Below, one piece after another: positions 32,323 through 39,384 of a stretch of DNA of 39,384 nt (position 1 is the stretch's first letter; each line of letters starts with the position of its first letter). The stretch lies in the NCBI RefSeq assembly GCF_947491715.1, contig NZ_CANLKR010000042.1, forward strand, positions 1-39,384, given 5' to 3'. The notes under the pieces were generated by a model that saw nothing but the letters and a program-made list of their open reading frames with translations, had not been told where the DNA came from and did not search any database. Both the position numbers and the translations under genes were made by a program. The DNA is from an uncultured Shewanella sp. Lineage in GTDB: Bacteria > Pseudomonadota > Gammaproteobacteria > Enterobacterales > Shewanellaceae.

Positions 32323-32803
32323 AACGGTGCTGTTCGTCAGAGTGTCTTTCATTGGTGTGAGAAAGTTAACGGTTTAAATTTCCATCTCTTTGAAGAAATA
32401 GTTTGAAGCAATAGTTTGAAGTCATTGTTTTAAGCAATTGTTAGCATCATTGATGCTCATAAATTTGGGTATCCCTTATCACATCACTCCATGATTGCCT
32501 TGGATGATTTATTTATGGAGCTGCCTATGACTCTTTGTTCTTGTTCAAAGTCGCAATTAGAAGTGCAAGATTATTGAATATAAAGTCAGTGGCAAAATAA
32601 AGTACATTGAAGCAGCGAGTGGTCATTCTTTGCGTGTGTCGTCAATTCAATATTCTCATGTCACTGTGACTTTGTTCAATGCTAGATTGAGCATTTTTGA
32701 TAAGTATTACTCAAAGTTTGTAAATTTTAAGTTGATTCGTTTAAAATTTTAAAGCTTTTGTTATTATTAGGCTCGTTGTAATTAACAGTAACTAGGGAAC
32801 AAT
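32323..32803. other. 481-base intergenic region with 13-bp tandem repeats
   Basis: Three 13-bp units lie at 32398-32436 (ATAGTTTGAAGCA, ATAGTTTGAAGTC, ATTGTTTTAAGCA), with a decayed fourth. A hydrophobic-looking promoter region for the next gene is AT-rich. No small gene with a ribosome site was found. Confidence 0.45.
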
Positions 32804-33385
32804 ATGCGGTATGGATTAGTCGGAGTATTTTGTGTGGGGTTGATCTCTGGTTGTAGTAGTGATGATGGGGAAATCAGCGACAATCAGTCTGATGAAGCGG
32901 TTGTGAATGATACAGACGATGCTAGCACTAACAGTGGTAATACCAACTATAACCAAATGAGCTGTAGTGATGATCTGACCCGTGTTTTGGCTTTAATTAA
33001 TGAACAGCGTTCACAGCAACAGATGTGTGGTAGTGAACGCTATGGCCCTGTGGATGAGCTAACCTGGAATACTCAATTAACCGCTGCTGCACAAGAGCAC
33101 TCAAATAATATGGCTAATTATAATTTTTTCAGTCATACAGGCCTTGATGAAAGTACTATCGCGACTCGGGTTACCGCGCAAGGTTACACTTGGTCTTATG
33201 TAGCAGAAAATATTGCTGGTGGCCAGACTACGGCACAGTCTGTTGTGGATGGGTGGATGGCGAGTGAAGGTCATTGTAAGAATATAATGAGCGAAAATGC
33301 CACAGAAATGGGCTTAGCCTGCAGCGCAAACAGTGATGCCAATTATCATTATTATTGGACACAAGTCTTTGCTAAGTCACGTTAA
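32804..33385 (+). CDS. CAP/SCP-domain lipoprotein
   Basis: A 193-residue exported protein. The N-terminus is a lipoprotein signal with lipobox LISG-C (Cys 17), so it is anchored to a membrane facing the periplasm or surface. A Ser/Asp/Asn-rich linker (18-48) leads to a CAP (SCP/PR1) domain at about 52-191: TRVLALINEQRSQ, LTWNTQLTAAAQEHSNNMANYNFFSHTG, YVAENIAGG, VVDGWMASEGHCKNIM and a C-terminal YYWTQVFAK, carrying the usual two His and two Glu of the cavity. Bacterial CAP proteins have no settled function. It stands alone. Confidence 0.9.
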   Translation: MRYGLVGVFCVGLISGCSSDDGEISDNQSDEAVVNDTDDASTNSGNTNYNQMSCSDDLTRVLALINEQRSQQQMCGSERYGPVDELTWNTQLTAAAQEHSNNMANYNFFSHTGLDESTIATRVTAQGYTWSYVAENIAGGQTTAQSVVDGWMASEGHCKNIMSENATEMGLACSANSDANYHYYWTQVFAKSR

Positions 33386-33750
33386 TGGTGTGGGATTTAG
33401 ATGAACTGTACTTGATACAATCAGGCAGGTCTTTGAAGAACGGCTATATGTTTTAATCACTCGCTTTTAAAAGAGGTTCATACTTAAAATCAATGATGGT
33501 GTATTGATGCTGTCATTGAGTGGACATTGGGTGGAATTAGTATTATCTAGATTATGTTATCTAGGTGATGACTTGCTAAAATCAGTTGCTCATAAAATGG
33601 TACTTGTCGTGCCTTAAATCCAACTAATTTCTTTTAAACCTTATTTTACGCTAGGTGGAATTGCCATTATTAGTGATAGGTGAACATCTCGCTAAATTGA
33701 CCTGAGTAATGATAGAATAGACAATAAAAACAGAGTATAAGGATGTATTT
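33386..33750. other. 365-base intergenic region
   Basis: AT-rich spacer. GGTGGAATTAG near 33531 and GGTGGAATTGC near 33655 are partial repeats of each other. I see no gene, terminator or known site; the promoter of the next gene should lie near the end. Confidence 0.35.
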
Positions 33751-34257
33751 ATGCAGTGTCCAAGAACCCATACGGTTTTGAGTCGGGTAAAAGTCGGTGG
33801 GATCAGTATCGATTATTCAACTCACTGTGGTGGTGTGTTTTTTGATAATAATGAATTGCAACATTTTGATGAAACACATGAACGGCGGGGGGAAGTGCTG
33901 GTTGAGCACCTTGAGCCATTTTATGACCCAAAGGTGGATTTAACTCCTAGGATCCATTGCCCGCAATGTCCTGATATTGTGATGGCTCGACATTTTTATA
34001 GCCCAAAAAATCAGGTTGAAATTGACCGCTGCCCTGGGTGTGGGGGGATTTGGCTTGATTATGGTGAGCTTAAAAAAATCAGGCAACTCTTTCCGACGCA
34101 GGCGCACAGAGCACAAGCGGCGCAAGGCTTTAAAGCGGCTTTTTCTCAAAGCCCTGAATTTCGCGCTCACATGGAAAAAATACAACATAACAATGCCATA
34201 GGTGGACGATTAAGGCAGTTTAATGAGTGTCAATCATTGCTGGATTTTCTGGTGTAG
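33751..34257 (+). CDS. zf-TFIIB (zinc-ribbon) protein
   Basis: A 168-residue soluble protein with two tandem zinc-ribbon modules of the zf-TFIIB type. The second (about residues 70-110) is complete: CPQC, then IDRCPGCGGIWLDYGELKKI. The first (3-40) has the same frame (CPRTH, then IDYSTHCGGVFFDNNELQHF) but one Cys of each pair is replaced, so it probably does not bind zinc in the normal way. The C-terminal 60 residues are helical and basic. Function is unknown; the family often accompanies metal or stress genes. AAGGA lies about 8 bases before the ATG. Confidence 0.82.
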   Translation: MQCPRTHTVLSRVKVGGISIDYSTHCGGVFFDNNELQHFDETHERRGEVLVEHLEPFYDPKVDLTPRIHCPQCPDIVMARHFYSPKNQVEIDRCPGCGGIWLDYGELKKIRQLFPTQAHRAQAAQGFKAAFSQSPEFRAHMEKIQHNNAIGGRLRQFNECQSLLDFLV

Positions 34258-34335
34258 TTGACACGGTAGTCGAGTTTTGTAAACGTTTTACAGCCAGATT
34301 TTGTCGTGGCATCATCAATGTAAGCCTGCGAATAT

Positions 34336-34354
34336 GAGGTGATTTTATCACCTC
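34336..34354. terminator. Stem-loop between the zf-TFIIB gene and cydA
   Basis: GAGGTGAT and ATCACCTC form a perfect 8-bp stem around TTT, 78 bases after the zf-TFIIB stop. A T-run (TTTTTT) comes 10 bases later, too far for a classical terminator. It could also be a regulator half-site pair for the cyd operon. Confidence 0.4.
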
Positions 34355-34373
34355 TCGGGCGCTATTTTTTATC

Positions 34374-34443
34374 TTTAAGCAATATTTTTAAGCCATTTCC
34401 TTATTTTTAAGCAATATTCCTATCTTTAAGCAATATTTTTCTT
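34374..34443. repeat. 19-bp tandem repeats upstream of cydA
   Basis: Three consecutive 19-bp units start at 34387, 34406 and 34425 with TTTAAGCCATTTCC, TTTAAGCAATATTCC and TTTAAGCAATATTTT; a truncated 13-bp copy, TTTAAGCAATATT, precedes them at 34374. The array ends about 70 bases before the cydA start codon, so it covers the probable promoter or leader. The period is close to two helix turns, which would place bound proteins on one face; slippage is the simpler origin. Confidence 0.75.
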
Positions 34444-34511
34444 TAGAGAATCTATTTGCTCCTATACTTGGTTGTGATGAGTCTTAATAATTGTTTTGGG
34501 AATAAAAATCT

Positions 34512-35891
34512 ATGGATTGGATGGAAATTTTATCGCGTATTCAGTTTGCTTTTACCGTCAGCTTTCATATTCTTTTCCCTGCTTTTAGTATTGGTTTATC
34601 GACTTTTTTGATGATTTTTGAAGGGATTTGGTTGATCACAAAAAATGATAAATATCTTGCTATTGTGAAATTTTGGACAAAAGTCTTTGCATTGACTTTT
34701 GGTATGGGGGTGGTGTCTGGCATAGTCATGGAATTTCAATTTGGCACCAATTGGTCAGGTTTTGCCAAGCAAGTTGGGCCTGTGCTCGGGGCATTGTTTA
34801 CTTATGAAGTGTTGACGGCATTCTTTATTGAAGCGGGTGCACTGGGCATTATGATTTTTGGTTGGGGAAGAGTCAGTAAAACATTACATTTTTTTTCGAA
34901 TATTGTGATTTTTTTGGGGGTGACAATATCGGCTTTTTGGATCCTGTCGGCAAACTCATGGATGCAAACGCCTAACGGCGTGGATTATATTAATGGTCAA
35001 TTTGTCATAACGAGTTGGTTTAATGTTATTTTTAATCCTTCTGTTCTGCCAAGATATATGCATATGTTGATTGCGGCTTATTTAAGTACCTCCTTTGTGA
35101 TATTGGGGGTGAGTGCCTATTACTTGATAAAAAAAATCAATCATGATTTTGCACTGCCTTGTATTCGGTTCTCTGTGGTGAGTATTTTACTACTCAGCGT
35201 AGGCCAGTTTTTTGTCGGGGATGAAGTGGGTCTTAAAGTCCATGAACATCAACCCATTAAAACGGCGGCAATTGAAGGAGTGTGGAATACACAAAAGGGC
35301 GCGCCTTTGGTTTTATTTGCCTATCCAGATGAAGAAGCAGAAAAAAACCGTTTTGCCATAGAAATTCCTAAGTTAGCATCATTGATTAATACGCACCAAA
35401 TGGACGGTGAGCTGATTGGCTTGAAGAGTGTTGATAAACAAGATAGACCTTTGGTGGCCGTTGTTTTTTATAGTTTTAGAGTCATGGTGGCCATTGGATC
35501 GTTAATGTTGCTTATGGGAGTAATAGGAACGATTTTATTGCTTAAAAACCGATTGGACAATGCTAATCGGTTTCTACATTTATGTGTGATCTGTTCGCCT
35601 ATTGGCTTTATTGCGATAATAGCGGGTTGGTTTACCGCTGAGTTTGGTCGCCAGCCTTGGGTTGTTTACAATATCATTCGAACAGAAAATGTCGTCAGTG
35701 ATTTGAGTGTTGTCCAAGTGGGTATTTCATTAGCGTTAATTATCTTGATTTATTGTATTGTGTTCGGCTTTTTTTACTTTCGTTATTTTAGCCGGATCAT
35801 CAAGCAAGGCCCTTCTGCTGCCGGAACCGAAAGAATGCCTTACGCATATTTTCAATCCGTTGAAGAAAATATTTCTAAAAAGGATGAGTAA
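34512..35891 (+). CDS. cydA: Cytochrome bd-type quinol oxidase subunit I (CIO-like)
   Basis: Inner-membrane quinol oxidase subunit that carries the haems and reduces O2 to water. Haem and proton residues match E. coli CydA: H19 in FTVSFHILFPAF, E99 and E107 in FTYEVLTAFFIEAG, H183 near the start of MHMLIAAYLS, and the GWFTAEFGRQPWVVY motif. At 459 residues it lacks the long Q-loop insertion of E. coli CydA (522), placing it with the short-loop CIO/CioA group, often cyanide-insensitive. GGGA lies about 10 bases before the ATG. cydB starts 1 base after its stop. No third small subunit (CydX) frame follows cydB. Confidence 0.95.
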   Translation: MDWMEILSRIQFAFTVSFHILFPAFSIGLSTFLMIFEGIWLITKNDKYLAIVKFWTKVFALTFGMGVVSGIVMEFQFGTNWSGFAKQVGPVLGALFTYEVLTAFFIEAGALGIMIFGWGRVSKTLHFFSNIVIFLGVTISAFWILSANSWMQTPNGVDYINGQFVITSWFNVIFNPSVLPRYMHMLIAAYLSTSFVILGVSAYYLIKKINHDFALPCIRFSVVSILLLSVGQFFVGDEVGLKVHEHQPIKTAAIEGVWNTQKGAPLVLFAYPDEEAEKNRFAIEIPKLASLINTHQMDGELIGLKSVDKQDRPLVAVVFYSFRVMVAIGSLMLLMGVIGTILLLKNRLDNANRFLHLCVICSPIGFIAIIAGWFTAEFGRQPWVVYNIIRTENVVSDLSVVQVGISLALIILIYCIVFGFFYFRYFSRIIKQGPSAAGTERMPYAYFQSVEENISKKDE

Positions 35892-35892
35892 A

Positions 35893-36855
35893 ATGGACTA
35901 TCTCGGTTTAAGTTGGCTATTGATTATTGGTTTTGGGTTATTGATGTATGTGATCCTTGATGGGTTTACTTTGGGTGTTGGCGTGTTATTTCCTTTTTTT
36001 AATCATGATCAAAAAGATATTGCGATCAGTGTATTATTGCCCACATGGGATGGTAATCAAACATGGCTTGTTTTTTCTTTAGCAGCATTTTACGGCATGT
36101 TCCCTATCGGTTTTGCTTTTCTGTTTCCTAAAATTTATCTTCCCGCGATTATTTTGGCTTTGATGTTGTTATTTAGAGGTATTTGTTTTGAATTTAGACT
36201 GAAATCGACACAAGGGATCCGCAATTGGGATCGCCTTTTTTTTATATCATCATTAATGATAGCCTTAATTCATGGCTATTTAGTCGGCCAATTGGTCGTG
36301 GGGTATGCTAATGCCCATTATTTGGATGGAATTGTTTTTAAGGTCTCCTCAGCAATAACATTAGCCATAGGTTATATGCTATTAGGGGCTTGCCGATTAA
36401 TTTTAAAAACCGAAGGTGATTTGTTAAAAAAAGCACAAGATTTGGCAATGGTGTTGGCCATTATTTTGTTAGTCATGATGCTCGTTTTGGGTTTACAAAC
36501 GGAGATGCATAAAAGTGTATCTTTATTTTCAGTTAAAATGTTATTACTTATTTTGCTGCTTTCATTAACACTGGTTAATTTTATTATATTATTTTTTATT
36601 ATTAAAGGACCCCGTCATTATTTACCTTATTTATTCAGTGTTTTTATCTTTATATTGACTTATTTGAGTATGTTTACTTATATTTTTCCTTACATCGTGC
36701 CTTATGAGTTGACTTACGAACAAGCAAAAGCTTCTGACATGACGCTATCGTTTACCTTAATTCCTGCTGCTTTTATGATCCCCTTGTTACTGATCTATAC
36801 CAGTTATGCTTATTATATTTTTAGAGGGAAAACAAAAGAAAAGTTGAAGTATTGA
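35893..36855 (+). CDS. cydB: Cytochrome bd-type quinol oxidase subunit II (CIO-like)
   Basis: A 320-residue polytopic membrane partner of CydA. WDGNQTWLVFSLAAFYGMFPIGFAFLFPKIYLPAIILAL is diagnostic and the N-terminus MDYLGLSWLLIIGFGLLMYVILDGFTLGVG fits the family. I chose the ATG at 35893, with AGGA 8 bases upstream inside the cydA end; the same frame stays open far upstream, overlapping cydA, and that part is not real. ATG 35884 is a less likely alternative that adds three residues. Expression is clearly coupled to cydA. Confidence 0.94.
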   Translation: MDYLGLSWLLIIGFGLLMYVILDGFTLGVGVLFPFFNHDQKDIAISVLLPTWDGNQTWLVFSLAAFYGMFPIGFAFLFPKIYLPAIILALMLLFRGICFEFRLKSTQGIRNWDRLFFISSLMIALIHGYLVGQLVVGYANAHYLDGIVFKVSSAITLAIGYMLLGACRLILKTEGDLLKKAQDLAMVLAIILLVMMLVLGLQTEMHKSVSLFSVKMLLLILLLSLTLVNFIILFFIIKGPRHYLPYLFSVFIFILTYLSMFTYIFPYIVPYELTYEQAKASDMTLSFTLIPAAFMIPLLLIYTSYAYYIFRGKTKEKLKY

Positions 36856-37553
36856 AGCGGTAGTGAGTGTTTGTTAGTGTTAGTTTATGAAGATGAACAT
36901 TGCATTGGGCGCTACAACTTGTATTCATTTGGTGATTATATCCATGATACTTCAAGATGCAGGATTCAGTGCAAACGAATTAACTTTTAACTTGAATATT
37001 CACTGACAAAAAGTCATTTTCTAGCGGAGTATTGTTAGGCATTGATGATGATAAATATCGATATGCACATTAAGTTAAACAGGTAATAAGCGCTAAAAAA
37101 TGGCTGTTATTATTTTATCTGAAGAGAAATCGATTAAACCTATAGTGTGGGATGTACTCTGGACTCCTTAACGTTTAAGAGAGAGTGTTAATATTTTTTA
37201 TTGGTTATTATACAGTACATTATGATGTATTGGCTTTAATGAGGGAATGGTAGTTTATAAATTTGTTCTGATTAGTCATCCCATGTGAACGAGGCCGTTA
37301 TCGTTAACTCTATTATTTATTTTATTCGAGTGGAAAAAATTGAGTTGATATATATGGTGGGAAATATAGCGCATAAATACTGGCGCGATTGACTTAAGAT
37401 TAATAATAATATATTTACCGTTAATTTATATTTTACGCATTCGGACTATGCTTGTTTGCATTTCATGATGAATAAAATCGTCAGTTTACTTTAGTTTTAC
37501 TTTAGTGTTCGGTGTTATTTTTTATCATCTCTATTTAAACGTGAGATTGCAGT
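36856..37553. other. 698-base intergenic region
   Basis: Contains a degraded relative of the MITE left end (36949-36969, ACTTCAAGATGCAGGATTCAG with one change from the intact copies, then unrelated bases) and two perfect 11-bp tandem units TTTACTTTAGT at 37485-37506, just before the transporter gene. The matching right end of the MITE is absent. No gene or clear terminator is visible. Confidence 0.45.
36949..36969. repeat. Degraded fragment of the MITE left end
   Basis: ACTTCAAGATGCAGGATTCA matches bases 12-31 of the element at 14581 with one change. The first 11 terminal bases and everything after CAG are lost or unrelated, so this is an old, truncated copy. Confidence 0.55.
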
Positions 37554-38813
37554 ATGTGGTACAAAGTCAAGTCTATTGTTTCAGGGTCAATTGGTAATTT
37601 AATTGAATGGTATGATTGGTATGTTTATGCTGCTTTTTCTATATACTTTTCTCAGATCTTTTTCCCCGAAGGGGATTTAACCTCTCAGCTGCTTAAAACA
37701 TCGGGTATTTTTGCGGTGGGGTTTTTTATGAGGCCCATAGGTGGTTGGATAATGGGGGCTTATGCGGATATTAAAGGTCGAAAAAAAGCCCTTATATTGT
37801 CGATTAATATTATGTGCATCGGTTCGTTAATTATCGCTTTAACGCCGTCTTATGACAGCATAGGCGTATTGGCTCCTCTTTTACTGCTCGTTGCGCGGCT
37901 AATGCAAGGATTAAGTGTGGGGGGGGAATACGGCATTTCTGCTACTTATCTCAGTGAAGTTGCCCCTAAGAAATTTAGAGGTTTTTATTCGAGCTTTCAA
38001 TATGTCACACTCATTATGGGGCAGCTCATTGCGTTGCTTGTGCTGATTGTCTTACAGAACACACTTTCGAGTGAACAACTCTATACTTGGGGGTGGCGGA
38101 TCCCTTTCTTTATTGGTGCGTTATGTGCCATTGCGGCAATGATAATGCGAATGAAAATGGAAGAAACGAATAAATTTAGTCCACCTTCGAAACACAAAGA
38201 GTCTGCTCTTAGTAAGTTAAGAGAGCTGCTTAAACATAAAAAGACCTTTTTGCTGGTTATTGGCCTTTCAATGGGGGGCAATGTGGCCTTTTATACTTAT
38301 ACGACTTATATGTTGAAATACTTAATTAATACTATAGGTATGCCTGTTACAACAGCCACTTGGATCAGCTCTATTGCCTTGTTAATCTTTATGTGCTTGC
38401 AACCGGTAATCGGTTTATTATCTGACTACATCGGACGTAAAAAATTATTGATCACCTTTGGTCTTTTCGGGACGCTAGGCACTGTGCCTATACTGACTTT
38501 GCTTGAGCAAGCGACGACAGTTTTTTACGCATTTACATTGATTATGTTAGCGCTTGTTGTGGTGAGCCTGTATACCTCTATTAATGCCATTGTGAAAGCG
38601 GAATTATTTCCTGTTGAAGTTCGAGCCATTGGTGTGGCGTTACCTTACTCGATTTCTGTGGCAATATTTGGTGGAACAGCAGAATATATTGCGCTTTATT
38701 TTAAAGATATAGGCATTGAATCGGGTTTTTATTGGTACGTCACTTTTTGTATTTTCTGCTCTCTTATGACATATATTTTCATGCCTGATACGATGAAGCG
38801 ATCTAAAATATGA
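37554..38813 (+). CDS. MFS transporter, metabolite:H+ symporter (MHS) family
   Basis: A 419-residue inner-membrane transporter with 12 predicted helices. The MHS signature is plain: GSIGNLIEWYDWYVYAAFS at the N-terminus, the loop 2-3 motif GAYADIKGRKKAL, RLMQGLSVGGEYGISATYLSEVAP, and the second-half repeat DYIGRKKLL. Relatives import 2-oxoglutarate (KgtP), proline/betaine, citrate or shikimate by proton symport; the overall look is closest to KgtP-like carriers, but the substrate cannot be read from sequence. A SnoaL-like gene starts 34 bases downstream and may be co-transcribed. Confidence 0.92.
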   Translation: MWYKVKSIVSGSIGNLIEWYDWYVYAAFSIYFSQIFFPEGDLTSQLLKTSGIFAVGFFMRPIGGWIMGAYADIKGRKKALILSINIMCIGSLIIALTPSYDSIGVLAPLLLLVARLMQGLSVGGEYGISATYLSEVAPKKFRGFYSSFQYVTLIMGQLIALLVLIVLQNTLSSEQLYTWGWRIPFFIGALCAIAAMIMRMKMEETNKFSPPSKHKESALSKLRELLKHKKTFLLVIGLSMGGNVAFYTYTTYMLKYLINTIGMPVTTATWISSIALLIFMCLQPVIGLLSDYIGRKKLLITFGLFGTLGTVPILTLLEQATTVFYAFTLIMLALVVVSLYTSINAIVKAELFPVEVRAIGVALPYSISVAIFGGTAEYIALYFKDIGIESGFYWYVTFCIFCSLMTYIFMPDTMKRSKI

Positions 38814-38847
38814 TAGGACATTATTGCTGACTGATGATGGAGTCATT

Positions 38848-39249
38848 ATGATACATCGCTCGAACTGCGCGATTGCTAAAAGGCTGTATGATGCCTTCTT
38901 GGCGAGTGATATTGAAAGCATTTTTGGACTCTTAAGCCCTCAGATCGTTTGGGAGTTAGTGGGTTCTGATGAGGTGCCGCATTTTGGTCTATATCAAGGT
39001 GTTGAAGAAGTCAGGGACTTTTTCGCTATCATTAGTCGAGTTAATCACGTTAAGACTTTTGAGGTATTGAGTTATACCGAAACGGAAAAAGGGGCTTATG
39101 TTGAATGTCGAGAACAAGGTCACTTTCAAGATCATCCCGCTTCCTTTGATCTACGTTCATGTCAAATTTTAGAAATTGAAGCAGGCTTAATTACGCGTTT
39201 TACGATTTATCAAGATACTTCTCGAATGGTCGATGCTTGGCGATCTTGA
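38848..39249 (+). CDS. SnoaL-like / NTF2-fold protein
   Basis: A 133-residue cone-shaped alpha+beta-barrel protein of the SnoaL/NTF2 superfamily: AKRLYDAFLASDIESIFGLLSPQIVWELVG, VEEVRDFFAIISR, and DLRSCQILEIEAGLITRFTIYQDTS fit the helix-then-sheet layout. Members include isomerases, hydrolases and ligand-binding proteins, and this one has no decisive catalytic signature. GGAG lies 5 bases before the ATG at 38848; an in-frame TTG at 38824 has none. It follows the MHS transporter closely. Confidence 0.8.
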   Translation: MIHRSNCAIAKRLYDAFLASDIESIFGLLSPQIVWELVGSDEVPHFGLYQGVEEVRDFFAIISRVNHVKTFEVLSYTETEKGAYVECREQGHFQDHPASFDLRSCQILEIEAGLITRFTIYQDTSRMVDAWRS

Positions 39250-39295
39250 TGTATTTAAAGTAAAAAAGGGGTAAATACTAACTTGGATAGGTATT

Positions 39296-39384
39296 TATAC
39301 CCAAACTACTTGAAGATGCAGGATTCAGCTGGAATTAAAACGCGTTTAGGCAAGGCATTGAGTTGAGGGCTTAGTTATTCTAAG
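39296..39384. mobile_element. Left part of a second MITE copy, cut by the window edge
   Basis: The last 89 bases match the element at 14581-14669 with only two C/T differences, starting at the same terminal TATACCC. The right end lies outside the window. Near identity between copies 25 kb apart indicates recent movement or conversion. Confidence 0.85.

Noticed and set aside
35758..35892. N-terminal extension of cydB into cydA
   Set aside because: The extension is antithetical to the family start MDYLxL and lies in the wrong frame of the cydA coding region.

Overview
The window looks like chromosomal DNA of an AT-rich marine gammaproteobacterium, most likely Shewanella or a close relative. 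This is inferred from gene content: a dGTPase-like gene next to yfbR and an alaA-type aminotransferase, a thiC-thiDE-thiF-thiS-thiG-thiH operon with a fused ThiD-ThiE, AdhE and malate synthase G. No rRNA or tRNA gene, CRISPR array or integrase was seen.

Layout. 1-1829: the 3' end of a PAAR-like (DUF4150) type VI secretion gene, a PhyH-family dioxygenase and a VOC-fold protein. 2183-7027: glcB (+) and adhE (-) converge on a shared hairpin terminator; adhE has a perfect-consensus CRP site upstream. 7028-10165: AT-rich DNA with two poorly characterised minus-strand genes (a heptad-repeat protein and a secreted protein) and a striking 8-bp tandem array. 10166-14510: dgt-like, yfbR, alaA and a hemolysin-III-family gene, all minus strand. 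14581-14862: a MITE-like element with 25-bp inverted ends; the same left end reappears at the right edge of the window (39296-39384). 15062-16168: a membrane-anchored protein of unknown function. 16291-23636: the thiamine operon, led by a promoter, a TPP riboswitch and an intrinsic terminator.

23637-28573 is the accessory part. Two diverged copies of a structured repeat share stem-loops with compensatory base changes. Next come two integron-like gene cassettes without a visible integrase: a CAP12/TIR-like nucleotide-binding protein followed by a well-formed attC site, then a PD-(D/E)XK nuclease-like protein whose own attC begins at its stop codon but loses its 3' half where a Y1 (RAYT/IS200-like) transposase unit begins. 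The TIR/nuclease pair is the best candidate here for an unrecognised defence function.

28574-34257 holds small, secreted or metal-binding proteins of unknown role (a possible haem-peroxidase relative, a conserved small protein, a His-rich protein, a zinc-ribbon membrane protein, a CAP-domain lipoprotein and a zf-TFIIB protein). 34512-36855 encodes a cytochrome bd-type (CIO-like) quinol oxidase preceded by 19-bp tandem repeats. 37554-39249 encodes an MHS-family MFS transporter and a SnoaL-like protein. Short perfect or near-perfect tandem duplications (8-23 bp) recur in many intergenic regions.
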